Assembly (NCBI GenBank): GCA_013399855.1
Contig: VXAY01002359.1
Span: forward strand, 1,375,776 to 1,439,775
Direction: 5' to 3'
Origin: Oxyruncus cristatus
Taxonomy: Eukaryota; Chordata; Aves; Passeriformes; Cotingidae
DNA: 64,000 nt
Part shown: piece after piece, positions 36,241 to 48,120 of the stretch
Layout: every line of letters starts with the position of its first letter
How positions within the stretch are numbered: the stretch's first letter is position 1
The notes under the pieces: generated by a model
Database searches by the model: none
Told to the model about the DNA's origin: nothing
What the model saw: the letters and a program-made list of their open reading frames with translations, nothing else
Position numbers and translations under genes: made by a program

Positions 36241-39200
36241 CTGACCCTTCATTTCCCGTGAGGGAGCACAGGAGGTAAAACCCGTTTCTGAAGGCACTGC
36301 CTTAAGAGTTCTCACAATTTTGGTTTTCCTTCCTAACAAATGAAAATGCATACAATGTTACACTTAGAGAGACCACAGTACTGCAATGGCACCAAACAGC
36401 TACACTAAAGGAGGAATTAGACTAGAACACTAAGGCTATTCAATCAAAGAAGGTCAAACTAAATTTATCTCTGTCAGCCTTAGAAAACAACAGAGAAGAA
36501 ACCAAGGAATGCAAATGCTAGGGATGAGAAATCTCATTCATTTTCTGGGTAAAGTTTCCTTTGAAGAAATACGTGAAAAAAAAAAAAAGAAAAAAAAACC
36601 AAAATATGCAAAGATGACAAACGGAGTCTTTAAGCACATTGGACTTGCAATTTGTTTCCTTTGAGTTTCACTTCTTGTTTCCTTCTCATTATAGCTACTG
36701 AAATATTTTTAGGGAGAGATTATAATATAATGACAGTTATCTATGTGAATTGTAAGTCTTACATGCCTTAACTCCTCTTTTTAAGAACTGGCTTGAACTA
36801 TATTCAGACCAAGCATGTACACCTCCTGTAACTTCCCAAAATAACTTCTGGCAATCACTGGAGCTAGAAGAGCTGCTGCTTGCTGGAAAGAGACACTTGC
36901 CATGTCTACACAAAGATCAAATATAAATTTATTAGAGAGCACCCATCCGATTGTTTGTTGCAATGCAATCAGTCGTTGATTCTTCACTGACAAGCTTTGG
37001 AAAGTTGTTTCTACTCTGCACACCCCCAAACCTAATCAGCAGCAAAAAAACCCCTCAAGGAAACAAAGAAAATCCACCTCAAAAAGCCATTAAATTCTTA
37101 AAGGTTTCACCACAGCTCTTCTTGAAAAAATCTCATCTGTTCAGCATCAATTCATATCCCTGTTATATATGACAAACATCCTGCTTAAACAACAAGGCTG
37201 TTAGGAAGATGGACGGGCAAACCCTCATCACAGTTACGACAACATTTTTTGCTTAGCAAGGTTATGTGACTGTTTCACAGTGATGGAAGTTTCATTAGGA
37301 AACAATTTCACTGCACACAACACTAGCACGGTGTGTAACACATACTGTGGGAAAGAGACCCCAAACTGAACACCAAGTTCATTTGGAATCTCATCAAAAA
37401 GAAAGTAGCATGTTCTCTGAGCTGTTAGTCTTCTAGTTTCTTGTTTCCCTTCTTCTAAAGCCAGAATGAGCTTTCTCACACTGGAAGGTTCTGCCTTTTG
37501 AGTGATGTTGTTGCCTGTGTAATCATGTCCTAAATTGTGTTTATTAAATAATGTTTAAAAAAACCTTCCAAACGGTGAGTTCACTTTTTATTTCAAGTGA
37601 AATCATTCCACGTATCTAGTCAGGAACTGAATTACTCAACCAGGTAAAAACCACCCAGTATTTTGTCAGGCCATCATTATCAGCTCAAGATACCAGAGCA
37701 GACTGAGTCTTTTAAAACCAAAATAATTCTGTTATGTGGAAAAGCAATCTTTTTCCACCTCCCCCCCCCAATTATGTTATAGATCCATTTAATTCCAGTG
37801 AAACTGAAGAGGCTGTGGCTTCAGGACGCACTGCCTACTGTAGCAATTTCAAGTTAAGGATTTCACACTTTCCCCTATTCTTAGGGTCATTTAAGTCCAA
37901 GTCAATTCAGCTCACAGTACGTCTCCAGAAAGTTCTGCTGGCTTGTTGTGGTACACAGGAGCAGTAGATTGTGTAAGAGGGCAAGGCTTCACTAAGCCAG
38001 CACTGTCCTCCAAGATAGCATATGGCAGTCAAAGAACATTCAGGTGCTAGAAGTGCTTCACAGCAAAGAGGAAAGCAAAGAAAAAGTTCAGTAAGGCATG
38101 AGGAGCTCACCAGTAAGGTGAAGAGATGAGGAGCTCAACAACAAGAAGCTCCCTCCTTGAAGCATCCATGGGAAGAGGTATTAGGAGGAAGACGACAAGG
38201 TCACTGGGATGAAAAGAGACTTCTGTTCTGACAGGGCATTGGTGGAGAAGAGCATTGTACCTTCAAGGAAGCTTGGAAGATCTGCACTTCATAGAGCTAC
38301 AGCTCTCCCAATGAAACTGCTGGAATAACAAGCACAGACTCCCCAAAGCACTTATATGTGTGTGTAGAGCTATTCTTAATTTAAGGATACACTTGCCTTA
38401 AGCTTCTGTGTTTAGCTTATAGGCTTTGTTTAGTAGAGATCACTTTAATGAACCTTCAGCAGGCATTGCACTGGTCTTCCTGAATAGCAGCAGTCTCCTG
38501 AGTCAGGGATAATTATGACTTCCACTAATAGATTACAAAGAAGGGTTTTGAGAACTGCAGACCTGGCTTAAAGTGCTTGTCTTGGTGAGAACACCTTGGC
38601 TGTGCAACAGGTATAACAAAACCCAGAAGTGGAAGGGACTGCTGGACTAAACACAGAACAAAACCTTCCAGCAAGTGAGTTTTCTGACTGAGTGAGATGG
38701 TATTAAAGAGAACAGAGGAAGCACTGAAGTGGATACCGATATCTGGAGAGATAAAAGGAGCTGGATAGTACTACTGTTCTGCAACAGCACAGTTTATGTA
38801 GTTTCTTTACAAAAATTTCTATGTTGTCCAACACTACTGAAGTCAAGTATTTCTCATTTGTTACTTAATCCCCCTGACAACTCAATGAAGAATGTAAAAA
38901 CCAATTCCATTTTGCATACACAAAACTAAGGCATAAATCATACTCAATGATTTATTCACATTCATATAATGCTTTGGAAGAGGCAAAACCAAACAGCTCA
39001 CTCATGTCCCATTGTTAGCTCTAATTTTAAAAATAACATAGCAGGCAGAAGTCTCTTGATCTTTCACATCCATGTGTCATGTTCAGACCCTTCTCCTTAT
39101 CTTTCACCTCAGATGACAACCCTCTGGATTACCCACATGACTGGGAGATTGGTGATGAGCCAACAGATTCCAAGGCCACTTCACAGAAAGCCTAACATGG

Positions 39201-41939
39201 AAGAAACGCAGGCAAATGGCTTCCTGGCAGATTTAGGAAAGGGAATTTCAGCTTACCTTTTCCTCTGGGACCCTGCTGAGCTGGCACCAGCAGTGTGGAT
39301 GAAGGATATGGACTGCACAGCTGGAGGAAGCTGCATGAACCCCACCAGCAGGCCACGTTCCCACAGTCACAGGAGTGCTGTGAAGAAGCTGAAATTAATG
39401 GAAATACATGCTCCTGATAAGGGCACAGTGTCTGAATGAGCCACATCAGTGCCATGTGGCTGAGGAAAGCCAGACCTTGTAGTAAAACGGGCTGGGCAGG
39501 ACAGCAGGGGCTGCTGAGGAGCAGGGACAAGCACCCAGAGCCAGGGCACGGGCCTTCGGGCTGCTGGGAGAAGTTTGAAATCAAAAAATAAAAGCATAAA
39601 AGAAAAGTATGGATTGTGACTGCCATATACAACATACTGCAATGCCACAAGCCTTTGCACACACAGATGGGAACAGAAAAAAGTTCTGTAAGTCAGAACT
39701 TTTCTTCTTCAAAAATTACTGGTAAAAATATCAGAGACATTATCTGGTATTTTTAATTTTTTATCAATTCTGTAGCAGCATTACTGCTTTAATGCTTTTT
39801 CCTTGCAACACTCTATCTTCTGCAAACACAAGTAGGCAAGTTCTCCAGTCAGGTCTTTTTCCTCTAAATAACCAGCACTTCAATGTCTATAGATAGAAGT
39901 AGGGCCCATGAGTGGCTGAAAATGCAGAACCATTTTATCAAGCCATGACACAGCGTAACTCCACTTCCTCTTGTTCTGATTCTATATAGTTTATCTGCCT
40001 ATAGATAACTTGATTTCTCCGAGATGTATTCAACTTGTTCAATCTACAGAAGGCATAGTGGTTTTATTTCATTCTCTTTCACTCTCCATCTCCAAATATA
40101 ACTGTCAGGTATCCTAATACAGCAGAAATGGGAGTTTTGGGAATTCTTGAAGCCAGAGAGATACCACCAAGCAGAGCCCCTCCACAGGTTGTGCAGTGTT
40201 AGGGGGACTTCCCAGCAGTTACTTTTCCATGGCCCTTGGGTAATGTAAAAAGTTCCAATTTTCAAACCATCTACCAATTGAGATCAGGAGTCCAGAACAG
40301 CACGGAACCTTTTACAAAAAAAACATGTCCCCAGCAAGCTTTGCAGGGCAGAAAGTGCTTGAGTTTCTCTCTATCCTTCCCTCTGAGAGCCTTGTGCCCA
40401 GTTTTACTGTCTCATAGTAGACATTCAGTTCTTGGGTTGTTCTGTAACATCTGAGCCTGCCCACTCCAGGCACACATTAATATTTGGTTACTGCTAGGCC
40501 AAATGTAGAACCCAAACTTCCAACCTGGAAGTATTTAAATACTGAAGTTAGCACAACTCCTGCTTTCCCAATTAGTCATTATTTACCCTCCACCTTTTCC
40601 TCTTATGTATCAATGTTCTTTCAGAACATACATCTGGAAATCACAGATTCCTCACGTCATCTTTTTGAAGACTAGCATCACATAAAGATACAAAAGCAAG
40701 AGAGGTTTTCTACAAACTGAAAGTCGTTAACTTTTTTCCCCCTCCACTCTTTTCCAGTCTCCATATGGGCACCTGGTAAGTTGACAAACAACTTATTTAT
40801 GGTATCTTTAAAGTCAGAACGCAATGAAAACTCTAGTAGGCAGATAAAAAGAAGGTGAACTGGAGAAGGGTGTATCCCATCACTTTACATCAGTGAACCA
40901 GTCTCAAGGTCTGCAGGCTGAAAAAAACAACCGAAACCAAAACAAACCACAAAAAAATCATCAAGATGGGTTGGAGGTCACACAGGAGATGGGCAAATAT
41001 TTTCCCTAACTTCATTATTTTCAGTATTGTTGCTTTATCCTAAACTAGCTTAGGTGAATTAAGTTGCAGAACAAGGGCTCAAACATCTACCCAGATTGCT
41101 TCAATTAGCAGCTGACATGCTGTACTTAGGCTGCTACTAAGTGCTAGACCCAGCTCATCATTCCAAAAGCAATTGTGAAGGCTGCTCATCCTGCTGCATC
41201 CACCCATGGCCACGGAGTTCTGTAACAGAAATACAGCACACGCTGCTAGGACCCCTTCAGGCACATACTGCTCATCACCCAGCCCCCGACTGATACAGGG
41301 GCACGAAAACAGCTCCAGCTGAAAGTCAGCTGGTAGCAAGATGGACACAGTGCTTAAATATGCAGAAAGTAAGACTACAGCACTACAACAAGCTTATAAA
41401 AGTGGCCTGAGTTTCCTTTTTTCCGAATTTGTACTTTTGCTGGGAAAAAAACCCAAAACAACACTATGGAAGACATATGACATTTTTAAATATAAAGTAA
41501 AGAGGTTAATAGTGAACACTAGAAGGACAAAGATTTATTTAGAGTACCACAACATACACATCAACTCAGAATCAAACTGAACTTGAACACAGCAATCCTT
41601 GCAAAACCCCAAGTGTGTAAATGTTCCTTGTTCTCCTAGAGCTTCAAATGGTTTTTCCAACCCCATTCATTTTCAACCAATAGCACTAACAAATTATTTC
41701 GGTACAGAGTTATTGAAAACTGAAGCTATCCCAATAACAGAGCCAGAAAGGAACTCAAATAATAACAAGAAAGTCCCATTTGGAGAAAAAAAAAAAGGCA
41801 GCAAAATAAACTCCCGAGCATCTGAGTTTTACCAGCTGATCTAGGAGTGATCCCACGTGCTCATTTTCAAACTTAAAGAAATGACAATCTGTTCTGTGGC
41901 AGACAGCACAAACGAATTCATAAAAGGATAAGATAATAC
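36241..41939. other. Long non-coding stretch, nothing recognised
   Basis: No exon, RNA gene or transposon recognised in about 5.7 kb. It holds a poly-A pair at about 36574-36598, a run of C near 37763-37769, an imperfect local repeat of atgaggagctca around 38098-38140 and an A/C-rich tract at about 40921-40959. The 156-codon frames at 38969-39439 (plus) and 39192-39662 (minus) overlap each other and look like chance. Confidence 0.55.
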
Positions 41940-42380
<441 letters not shown>

Positions 42381-42439
42381 TTTCCAGCACCTCCAAACTT
42401 ATGATTTCAGCAACTGCCAGAGTCTGCAAACTATCTGAA

Positions 42440-42640
42440 ACAATGCAAAGCACAATGGACATTAAATAATTTTCTATCCAAGGCACTTTAACATTAACAC
42501 AAGCTAATATTTAGCAACCAAATTAACGCAGCGAACATTTAATTTAATCCATTAAGCTGGAGAAGACTGTGGGCAAAGAGGTTGGAGATGAGTTGTTTTT
42601 ATGTTTTTATTTCTGAACACACGCAAGCTTTCATTGCAAC
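42440..42640. promoter_or_regulatory. Candidate conserved regulatory element
   Basis: The segment reads ttaacattaacacaagctaat, then caaccaaattaacgcagcg, then a catttaatttaatccattaagc block. Homeodomain cores recur with irregular spacing and retained CpGs. It forms a pair with the preceding candidate at 41940-42380. A poly-A run follows at about 42652-42668. Confidence 0.32.
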
Positions 42641-42668
42641 TGAACCACGCTTAAAAAAAAAAAAAAAA

Positions 42669-43929
42669 GGAAGGCTCAAGATAAAATGGGTAAATTAGAA
42701 ATTTAAATACTGGTCTGATGCATGTGGCTTTCTTTTTAAAGCAAATGCTGCCTTCTTAGATATTTATGGTTCTTTGGAAAAATCCACATCAATGCTCATC
42801 ACGAGTAACCGGTGAGTTACTCCAGATTGAATTGCCCCTTTCTTCATAAAGAAGAAGCAAAGCCTCTTGTCTACTACTGCTTGGTATCAGCCTTTTTGGG
42901 AAGAGACTGTTCTCTCAGCAAGGGCCCAGATTTCCCCAGGCAGCACTTGGGCAGGCACAGGTCCCTCTCAGGCTGCAGCCTCCTCATGCAGCAACAACCT
43001 CACACTGCCAGCACCACCCCTCCTGCAGCTGTTCCCAGTGATCTGGAATGATTCAAGTATTCTTAAGCTGCAAGTCCTTTCTTAAGTGAATATTCTGCTT
43101 GACAGGGTCAGAGTAGTTTTATATGTGCAGTAATACCAGCAGATCCAGGGGAATGGCTTGCCTCCAGCCAAAGGAGAGGTGAAAAGCAGCTGTGCCCCTT
43201 GGTCTATACTGCAGTCAGAAGTGGACACTGCATTAACCACAGCCTAACCCCAGACATCATAAACATCTCAGCAAGAAGAAACTCCTTCTTTGAGGGTCTG
43301 ACAGCCTTCCTGCAGGGAGAGCTGGTGCTGTGAGTGCCTGCCTGTTCCTGATAACAAGAATTCTACTGAATGTGCACTGGTCCATGGAGTTGCTTCGCGG
43401 AAGCAGGAGGGACCAACAGGGACCTGACACGGCTTCAAGTTCAATTATCACTTCAACATTTTACTTGAAAATCCATGATCTCAGTACTTTTCCAGTCCCC
43501 AAAAGAATTAAGACTCTGCAAGTGCTATGTACAAAAGAATCTCTATCTACATAGAACCAGAGCGGAGCAAAGGAGAGTCACAGAAGAATTCTTCCTCATC
43601 CTTCCTCTTGCACTGATTTCCGGACAACCAGCTGAGCCGTTCTTTTAATTTTTTTGCTGAAGTCTTGCTATGGCTTCCAAGTGATTTCATGGGCTGTGAG
43701 CTCTTCCACCAACTTCAGTGGAAGTTCCTGAATATTCTCCAGGGAACTGAAACAAGGGCTTTAGCGAAATAATGCAAAGGAAGCATACTCCCTACTACAC
43801 CTAATTACACTTGACTTCATTCTTAAGCTATAGAGGTTCACATTCTCAATGACACATAGAAACCTGAAGGGACAATTTGAGTTGAGACAGATTGCCAAGA
43901 AAACAAAAAAAACCCAGAAACTACTACAG
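42669..43929. other. Non-coding stretch downstream of the minus-strand gene
   Basis: Unique sequence between the candidate elements and the polyadenylation site. A GC-richer part at about 42890-43030 has overlapping frames in two phases. No exon recognised. The last 35 bases contain the U-rich (minus strand) downstream element of the polyadenylation site. Confidence 0.5.
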
Positions 43930-43954
43930 CAGATAAAACAGTATCTAGTTTATT
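43896..43954 (-). terminator. Polyadenylation site: AATAAA plus U-rich downstream element
   Basis: On the minus strand the canonical AATAAA hexamer lies at 43954-43949. About 30-50 bases further downstream (43918-43896) the strand reads GGGTTTTTTTTGTTTTCTTG, which is the U/GU-rich element recognised by the cleavage stimulation factor. Cleavage would be expected around 43920-43940. The position fits the end of a 3' UTR of about 1 kb from the stop codon at 44958. An ATTAAA variant at 44518-44513 could give a shorter isoform. Confidence 0.55.
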
Positions 43955-44957
43955 ACATATAGAAAGAGATTTCCAGAATTTACAAACACCCACATTTTCA
44001 TTCCAGGGAAAGAGTCAATTTGAAAAGTTCACCCTTTTTTGTTTTCATTTTGTTTTGCGGTTTTCTGTTGGTTTTTTGTTTTTCTTCTTTACAATATATA
44101 CAATGGAAGACTTTGATTTCTTTTTTTTCTGATTTTTTTGTTGGTTCCTATGCAATTGATGAATTCAAGTTGACACTTGTAAATACCATGTACAGTAATG
44201 TTTGTCTTCACTGTAGTTAATACAGACTATTATTTTACAAGGAGTACAAAATTACTTTTCTTTTGGAAAGAATTCAACTCAACATCAGGGTTATCTTACA
44301 ACTGATAGTATCAGTAAATATGACTGTACAATCAAGGCCCAGGGACCAATGACTCATATTATATTATTTTCTGAATTACAATCTTAAAACAAGAATAGTA
44401 CCCTACTCTATTCTTAGAAGCCTTGTTTTAAGCAGGTTTCCCACTCTGTTTACAACAGAATATAGTATACCTCAGTTCCACATCAAAAAAGATGTGCTGT
44501 AGGAAAAGTTACATTTTAATTAAAAAAGTACATGTATAAATCAAAACCTATGTTAAATATTTAATACTCTTCAACCAACATTAAGTCTTGTATGTAATAA
44601 TTTACAATGATGATTTGTCATACAGGTTTTCAGCAGCAAATGAAGTTGTGTAAATGTGCTAGTAAAATACCCATTCTCACCATGACACAGTGGTGGGCAC
44701 ATCAGTTCATGTGGCCAGCTAAGTCCTTATGGTAGAGGATGAAGTAAGAGAGACTCGTTGTCCAGGTGTCACAGTGCTTCTGCTTGGCACAACACTGGAT
44801 GTGCAGCTCAGTCAACTAACTCCTGAGGTTTGTGTAAAGTAAACAAACTGAACTGGATGCATCGTACCCATTTACAGAGGAGGAGGAGGAGGAGGAGGAG
44901 GAGGTGAGGTCCTAGTTGTGATAGCATGAAACATTTATAGTCTTGATACCCATGAGT
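43930..44957 (-). other. 3' untranslated region of the minus-strand gene
   Basis: The sequence between the stop codon and the AATAAA signal is A/T-rich and has no long frame in the gene's direction. It carries UTR-type elements: a Pumilio-recognition word TGTATATA (44102-44095, minus strand), several AUUUA-containing words and a (CCT)9 microsatellite near its 5' end. The extent depends on the terminal exon call and the polyadenylation site; both are supported by signals but not by transcript data. Confidence 0.5.
44878..44904. repeat. (AGG)9 / (CCT)9 microsatellite
   Basis: Nine uninterrupted AGG units on the plus strand (CCT on the gene strand). They lie about 55 bases after the stop codon of the terminal exon, inside the predicted 3' UTR. 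Pyrimidine-rich CCT tracts can bind KH- and RRM-type RNA-binding proteins, and the array is likely polymorphic in length. Confidence 0.95.
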
Positions 44958-44996
44958 TTAAAAGAAGGATTTGTTGAGGTTGTGTAGGTCATCGTT
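44958..44996 (-). CDS. Terminal coding exon of an unidentified gene (partial)
   Basis: Read on the minus strand, the exon starts in phase 0 directly after an AG. It encodes NDDLHNLNKSFF followed by TAA at 44960-44958. Upstream on the same strand lies a near-ideal 3' splice site: a branch-point-like TGCTAAT, the tract TTTTCTCTCTCTTTCAATTT and then CAG. Downstream are a 1-kb A/T-rich 3' UTR and an AATAAA signal. All remaining exons must lie at higher coordinates, probably beyond the window, because no other convincing exon is visible to 64000. In an alternative phase the exon would read through to a TAG about 45 bases later, encoding a different tail. Twelve residues are too few to name a family, and I do not recognise this C-terminus. 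The last codons are hydrophobic (SFF), which could be an exposed tail motif. Confidence 0.5.
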   Translation of the reverse strand, partial: NDDLHNLNKSFF

Positions 44997-45035
44997 CTGA
45001 AATTGAAAGAGAGAGAAAATTAGCATCATGGGGAT
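44997..45035 (-). promoter_or_regulatory. 3' splice site (branch point, pyrimidine tract, AG)
   Basis: On the minus strand a TGCTAAT branch-point word (45030-45024) is followed by an almost pure pyrimidine run and CAG at 44999-44997. The distance from branch-point A to AG is about 25-30 bases, which is normal. The coherence of all three signals is the main reason the terminal exon is called. Confidence 0.55.
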
Positions 45036-47929
45036 TTTAAAAGCTTTTTTGCAATTACTTCCCTTCCCATACTTCCTTTTTTTTTTTCCTTTAAAAGAGT
45101 TATCATCTAAACTGATAGTGTTAGTACCTTGAAAAATTATGGCATACATACAGTTGAACTGCACTCAAGCATGTGAATCCCTAAAGCATTTAAAACAGAT
45201 GTTGGCAATAAAATTCAAAGCAGTCAGAAACACATTTAAAACTTGCAAGAGATTCACCTAAGCAGAAACAATTTAAGTGTCCATACTGATTAACTCTGAC
45301 AAGCTCCTGTGACAAGAGAAAGAAAAGCTCAAAACACCAGCCGGCTGCTGGCGTTTTTACCGGCTACAAGAAGGGTTCGTTAGATGTCAGGCCCTACAAG
45401 AGGGTTTCCTGGCCCCCTGCAAACACCACAGCTTGCATCAGAAGGATGACCAAGGAATGGAGCATTCGGGGTGCAGCGTTACCATTCTCTGTTGACACAC
45501 AAGTTATAAAAAAAAATTGTATCCAGAAAATCCTGCTGAAGTCCATAAATTTATCTACATCCTGCTTCGCTTGAGAAGGCTGGGTGAGTAACAAGGTCCT
45601 GCAACCCTGGTAACGCACGGCACGGGTTTACTGAGGAATGAATGCCAGAAGCTGCCTTTGAGCCTGTCCTACCCGTTCTCCTCATCTCCTGGCTCCAGCC
45701 TCCTTGATCTAGAACACAGGGCAACTGTCTCTGTCAGTAAGTCCTCTCGACTCTGCTTTTCAGCGAGGCAGGTTATCAGTGCCAGAGCTCTGATCACACA
45801 CGCGCCCGGTGCCGACCAGCCCCGTGTCCTGCCGGCAGTGCTGCAGCAGATGCTCTGGCCCCAGTGGGGAGCAGTGTCCCTGCTGGAGAGCGCAGGGCTC
45901 AGGGGGCACACTGGGGCACCAGGGCTGCCTCCCCACTGCTCCCACAGCCCTGCAGCCATGGTTGGCCACACACACAGCACCCTCCTCCTGCCACCGCCAC
46001 CGTCCACCATCCTCAGCCCCGGCCTCCTCTCCGCACCAGTTGCGCGTAGCCAGACCCACTGGGGACAGAGCAGAACACCAGTGAAATGAATATCATTTTT
46101 GTTCTAACTGGGGTTAGAGGACTACCATCATTTACATTTCAGGAGTTTCACCTCAAATCTGCTGAAGCAAGACTTAGGTTTCTACATAAAAGTGTGTCTA
46201 TTTCTATATTTGATATTAACTATGCTCCTGAAAGGATGGTAAACACTGCATTTTCCTCAGTACAAATAAAGGCTTCCCATAGACACGTTGAAGTAGAAAA
46301 ACTGAAAAGACCTCCTGTCCTATATTCTCTAATTGCACAAGAAACAGAATTTACTTTGTGTGGTCCTTCAAGTGAAAGGAAAGCCTATCCCTGCAAATGA
46401 TGTGTGGTATGCTGTGAAAACTCCCTGGAGAATTATCTCACAGATCTCTTATTTACTCTCAACTTTCTTGTGCACTCACATTGCGATCTACTGGCATGTT
46501 CCTACCCAAATCTCTCTATACAGCTTCACATAGCTTTATAGCTTTCAACTACGTTTGACCTAAAATTAGCCAGTAACACCATACTTTATTAATAAAGACA
46601 AGAAACAAAGGAAAAATGGCTTCATTTAAACGGAGGAGCGTGATTTGCGTGCTGCATATCCAAGGTGGGTGTTCCACACCCAGCTCCCACCCAGCAGGGC
46701 CAGAAGAACAGCTGGGTGCCCACCAGCAGGGCCCCACAGTCCGACCTGCCCTGCATTGAGAGGGCAAATGGAAGGAAGGTAAGTAACAGCTTTTCTACAT
46801 TGCTAGACTTTATGTTAAGAGATTTTAAGTACATAAATAACAAATACATGCAGTATCAGGGCCAAGTGCTACACCTCTTCACTAGTATTCAGGTCATCTA
46901 AACTCAGATACATCATGTAGTGAACAAAATGGCCTGTCCTACCCAATTCCTCACCAAATCCACCAATATGCCCAAGACGTTGTCACAACTGCTACTATCG
47001 AGCATTCATTCTTGGATCCAAAGTCAGAAGGGCGAAGGAAGAAAGAGAATTGCAAGTCTACTGGAAAAACTAAACATTTCCTAGAGGAGTTCACTGAGAA
47101 AATAATACTGAAGAAACCCACAGTGACAGAAATCCAAGCACTCATTAATTGAAGTCCTGCACATGTGTAAAAGGAGTGAAAAAACACTGCAGGCTGAAAT
47201 ATCTGAGAGCTTGAGACAGGATGAAGAGCCAGAATCATGTAGGACATGAACTGGTACAGGATGCACTTCATACAAATGTCAGCTGCAGGTATGACAGGGC
47301 ACAGGGGCACGGAGCAGTTTCAAGCTTGTACTTACACACCCAGGATCTGCAGCAGTGCAACATGGAAATCTGTCACCCTTTCCTAAAAATGGATCAGTAG
47401 CTTTTGTTTTCTTCTAATTTTACGAAGTTAAAGAACACCTAGACACTTTGCTATGGACCACTTGAAATTACTGATTGCAATTATTTGTTTTCATACCCAA
47501 TTCCTCTTGCCAATCTCTTTCCATAAAACACAAATTACGTACCTGAGAGTGACAACCCTTGCTGCTATTACAGTACAGCAGTGCCTGTTCTGCCTGCATG
47601 AACAAAGATGTGTAGAAAACAGCCATTCCAAGAGCAAGGCTGCTCCTCCAAGGTCATTGGAAATACACTCGGCTCGTAAGGTTGAGTATACCCAGGGAAT
47701 ACTTATTTGCACCTAATGCACAGCCAAAAGCCTCTTCCTCAGCTTTAGCATACAAATGCTCTTTGCTGGACTTAAAAAGAGTATTTCTTAAATTTCTGAC
47801 AAAACAACCTTCATCTCCTCTCTCCCCAGTGAACTATTACAGTACGTTTTGAGGCGGAAGAACCTTATTTGGAAATGAAGTAATGGGTTGGATACCTCCA
47901 GCCATCAGCATTTCCTTAACAACACACAA
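45036..47929. other. Probable intron of the minus-strand gene
   Basis: Sequence upstream (minus strand) of the terminal exon. It contains a T-run at about 45077-45090, the CpG-bearing GC-rich patch at 45770-46060 and otherwise unique AT-leaning DNA. No second exon with matching splice phases is recognisable. Confidence 0.45.
45770..46060. other. GC-rich, CpG-bearing patch
   Basis: The segment is clearly GC-richer than its surroundings and holds around a dozen CpG dinucleotides (acgcgcccggtgccgacc, gttgcgcgtag and others), while most of the window is CpG-poor. Open frames exist on both strands in several phases, as expected in GC-rich DNA, and none resembles a known protein. It may be a small CpG island, an intronic promoter, a recombination-biased spot or simply a GC-rich relic. 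There is no TATA box or clear donor site. Confidence 0.5.
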
Positions 47930-48120
47930 AACAGCGCAGAAGACAAGTGTTTTAATAGAGAGTGCGAGGACGGCAGCGAGCTGAGGTAAGGATCATTAAA
48001 ACTACTGACATCACTGTTGGCAACCAGAGAAAAGGGAAAACCTGTGTTTAATCTATTTCCTATTCACCACAAGTTTCAGCTGGAATCCCCAATAATGCGC
48101 TTTGTGGTTGACTTTATGGA
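47930..48120. promoter_or_regulatory. Candidate conserved non-coding element
   Basis: Contains tgtttaatctatttcctatt, a caccacaagtttcagctgg word and a ccccaataatgcgctttgtgg word. Complex spacing, several CpGs at its left end (gcgaggacggcagcgagctg) and no repeats. TGTGG/CCACA is the RUNX core and appears twice in opposite orientation. Inferred from texture. Confidence 0.3.

Noticed and set aside
45658..46089. 143-codon plus-strand frame and overlapping minus frames
   Set aside because: GC-rich DNA has few stop codons; frames are open on both strands and in several phases, with no recognised protein.
46290..46325. Possible reverse CR1 end (aaaaactgaaaagacctcctgtcc)
   Set aside because: Only about 15 bases resemble CR1 and the next expected blocks are missing.
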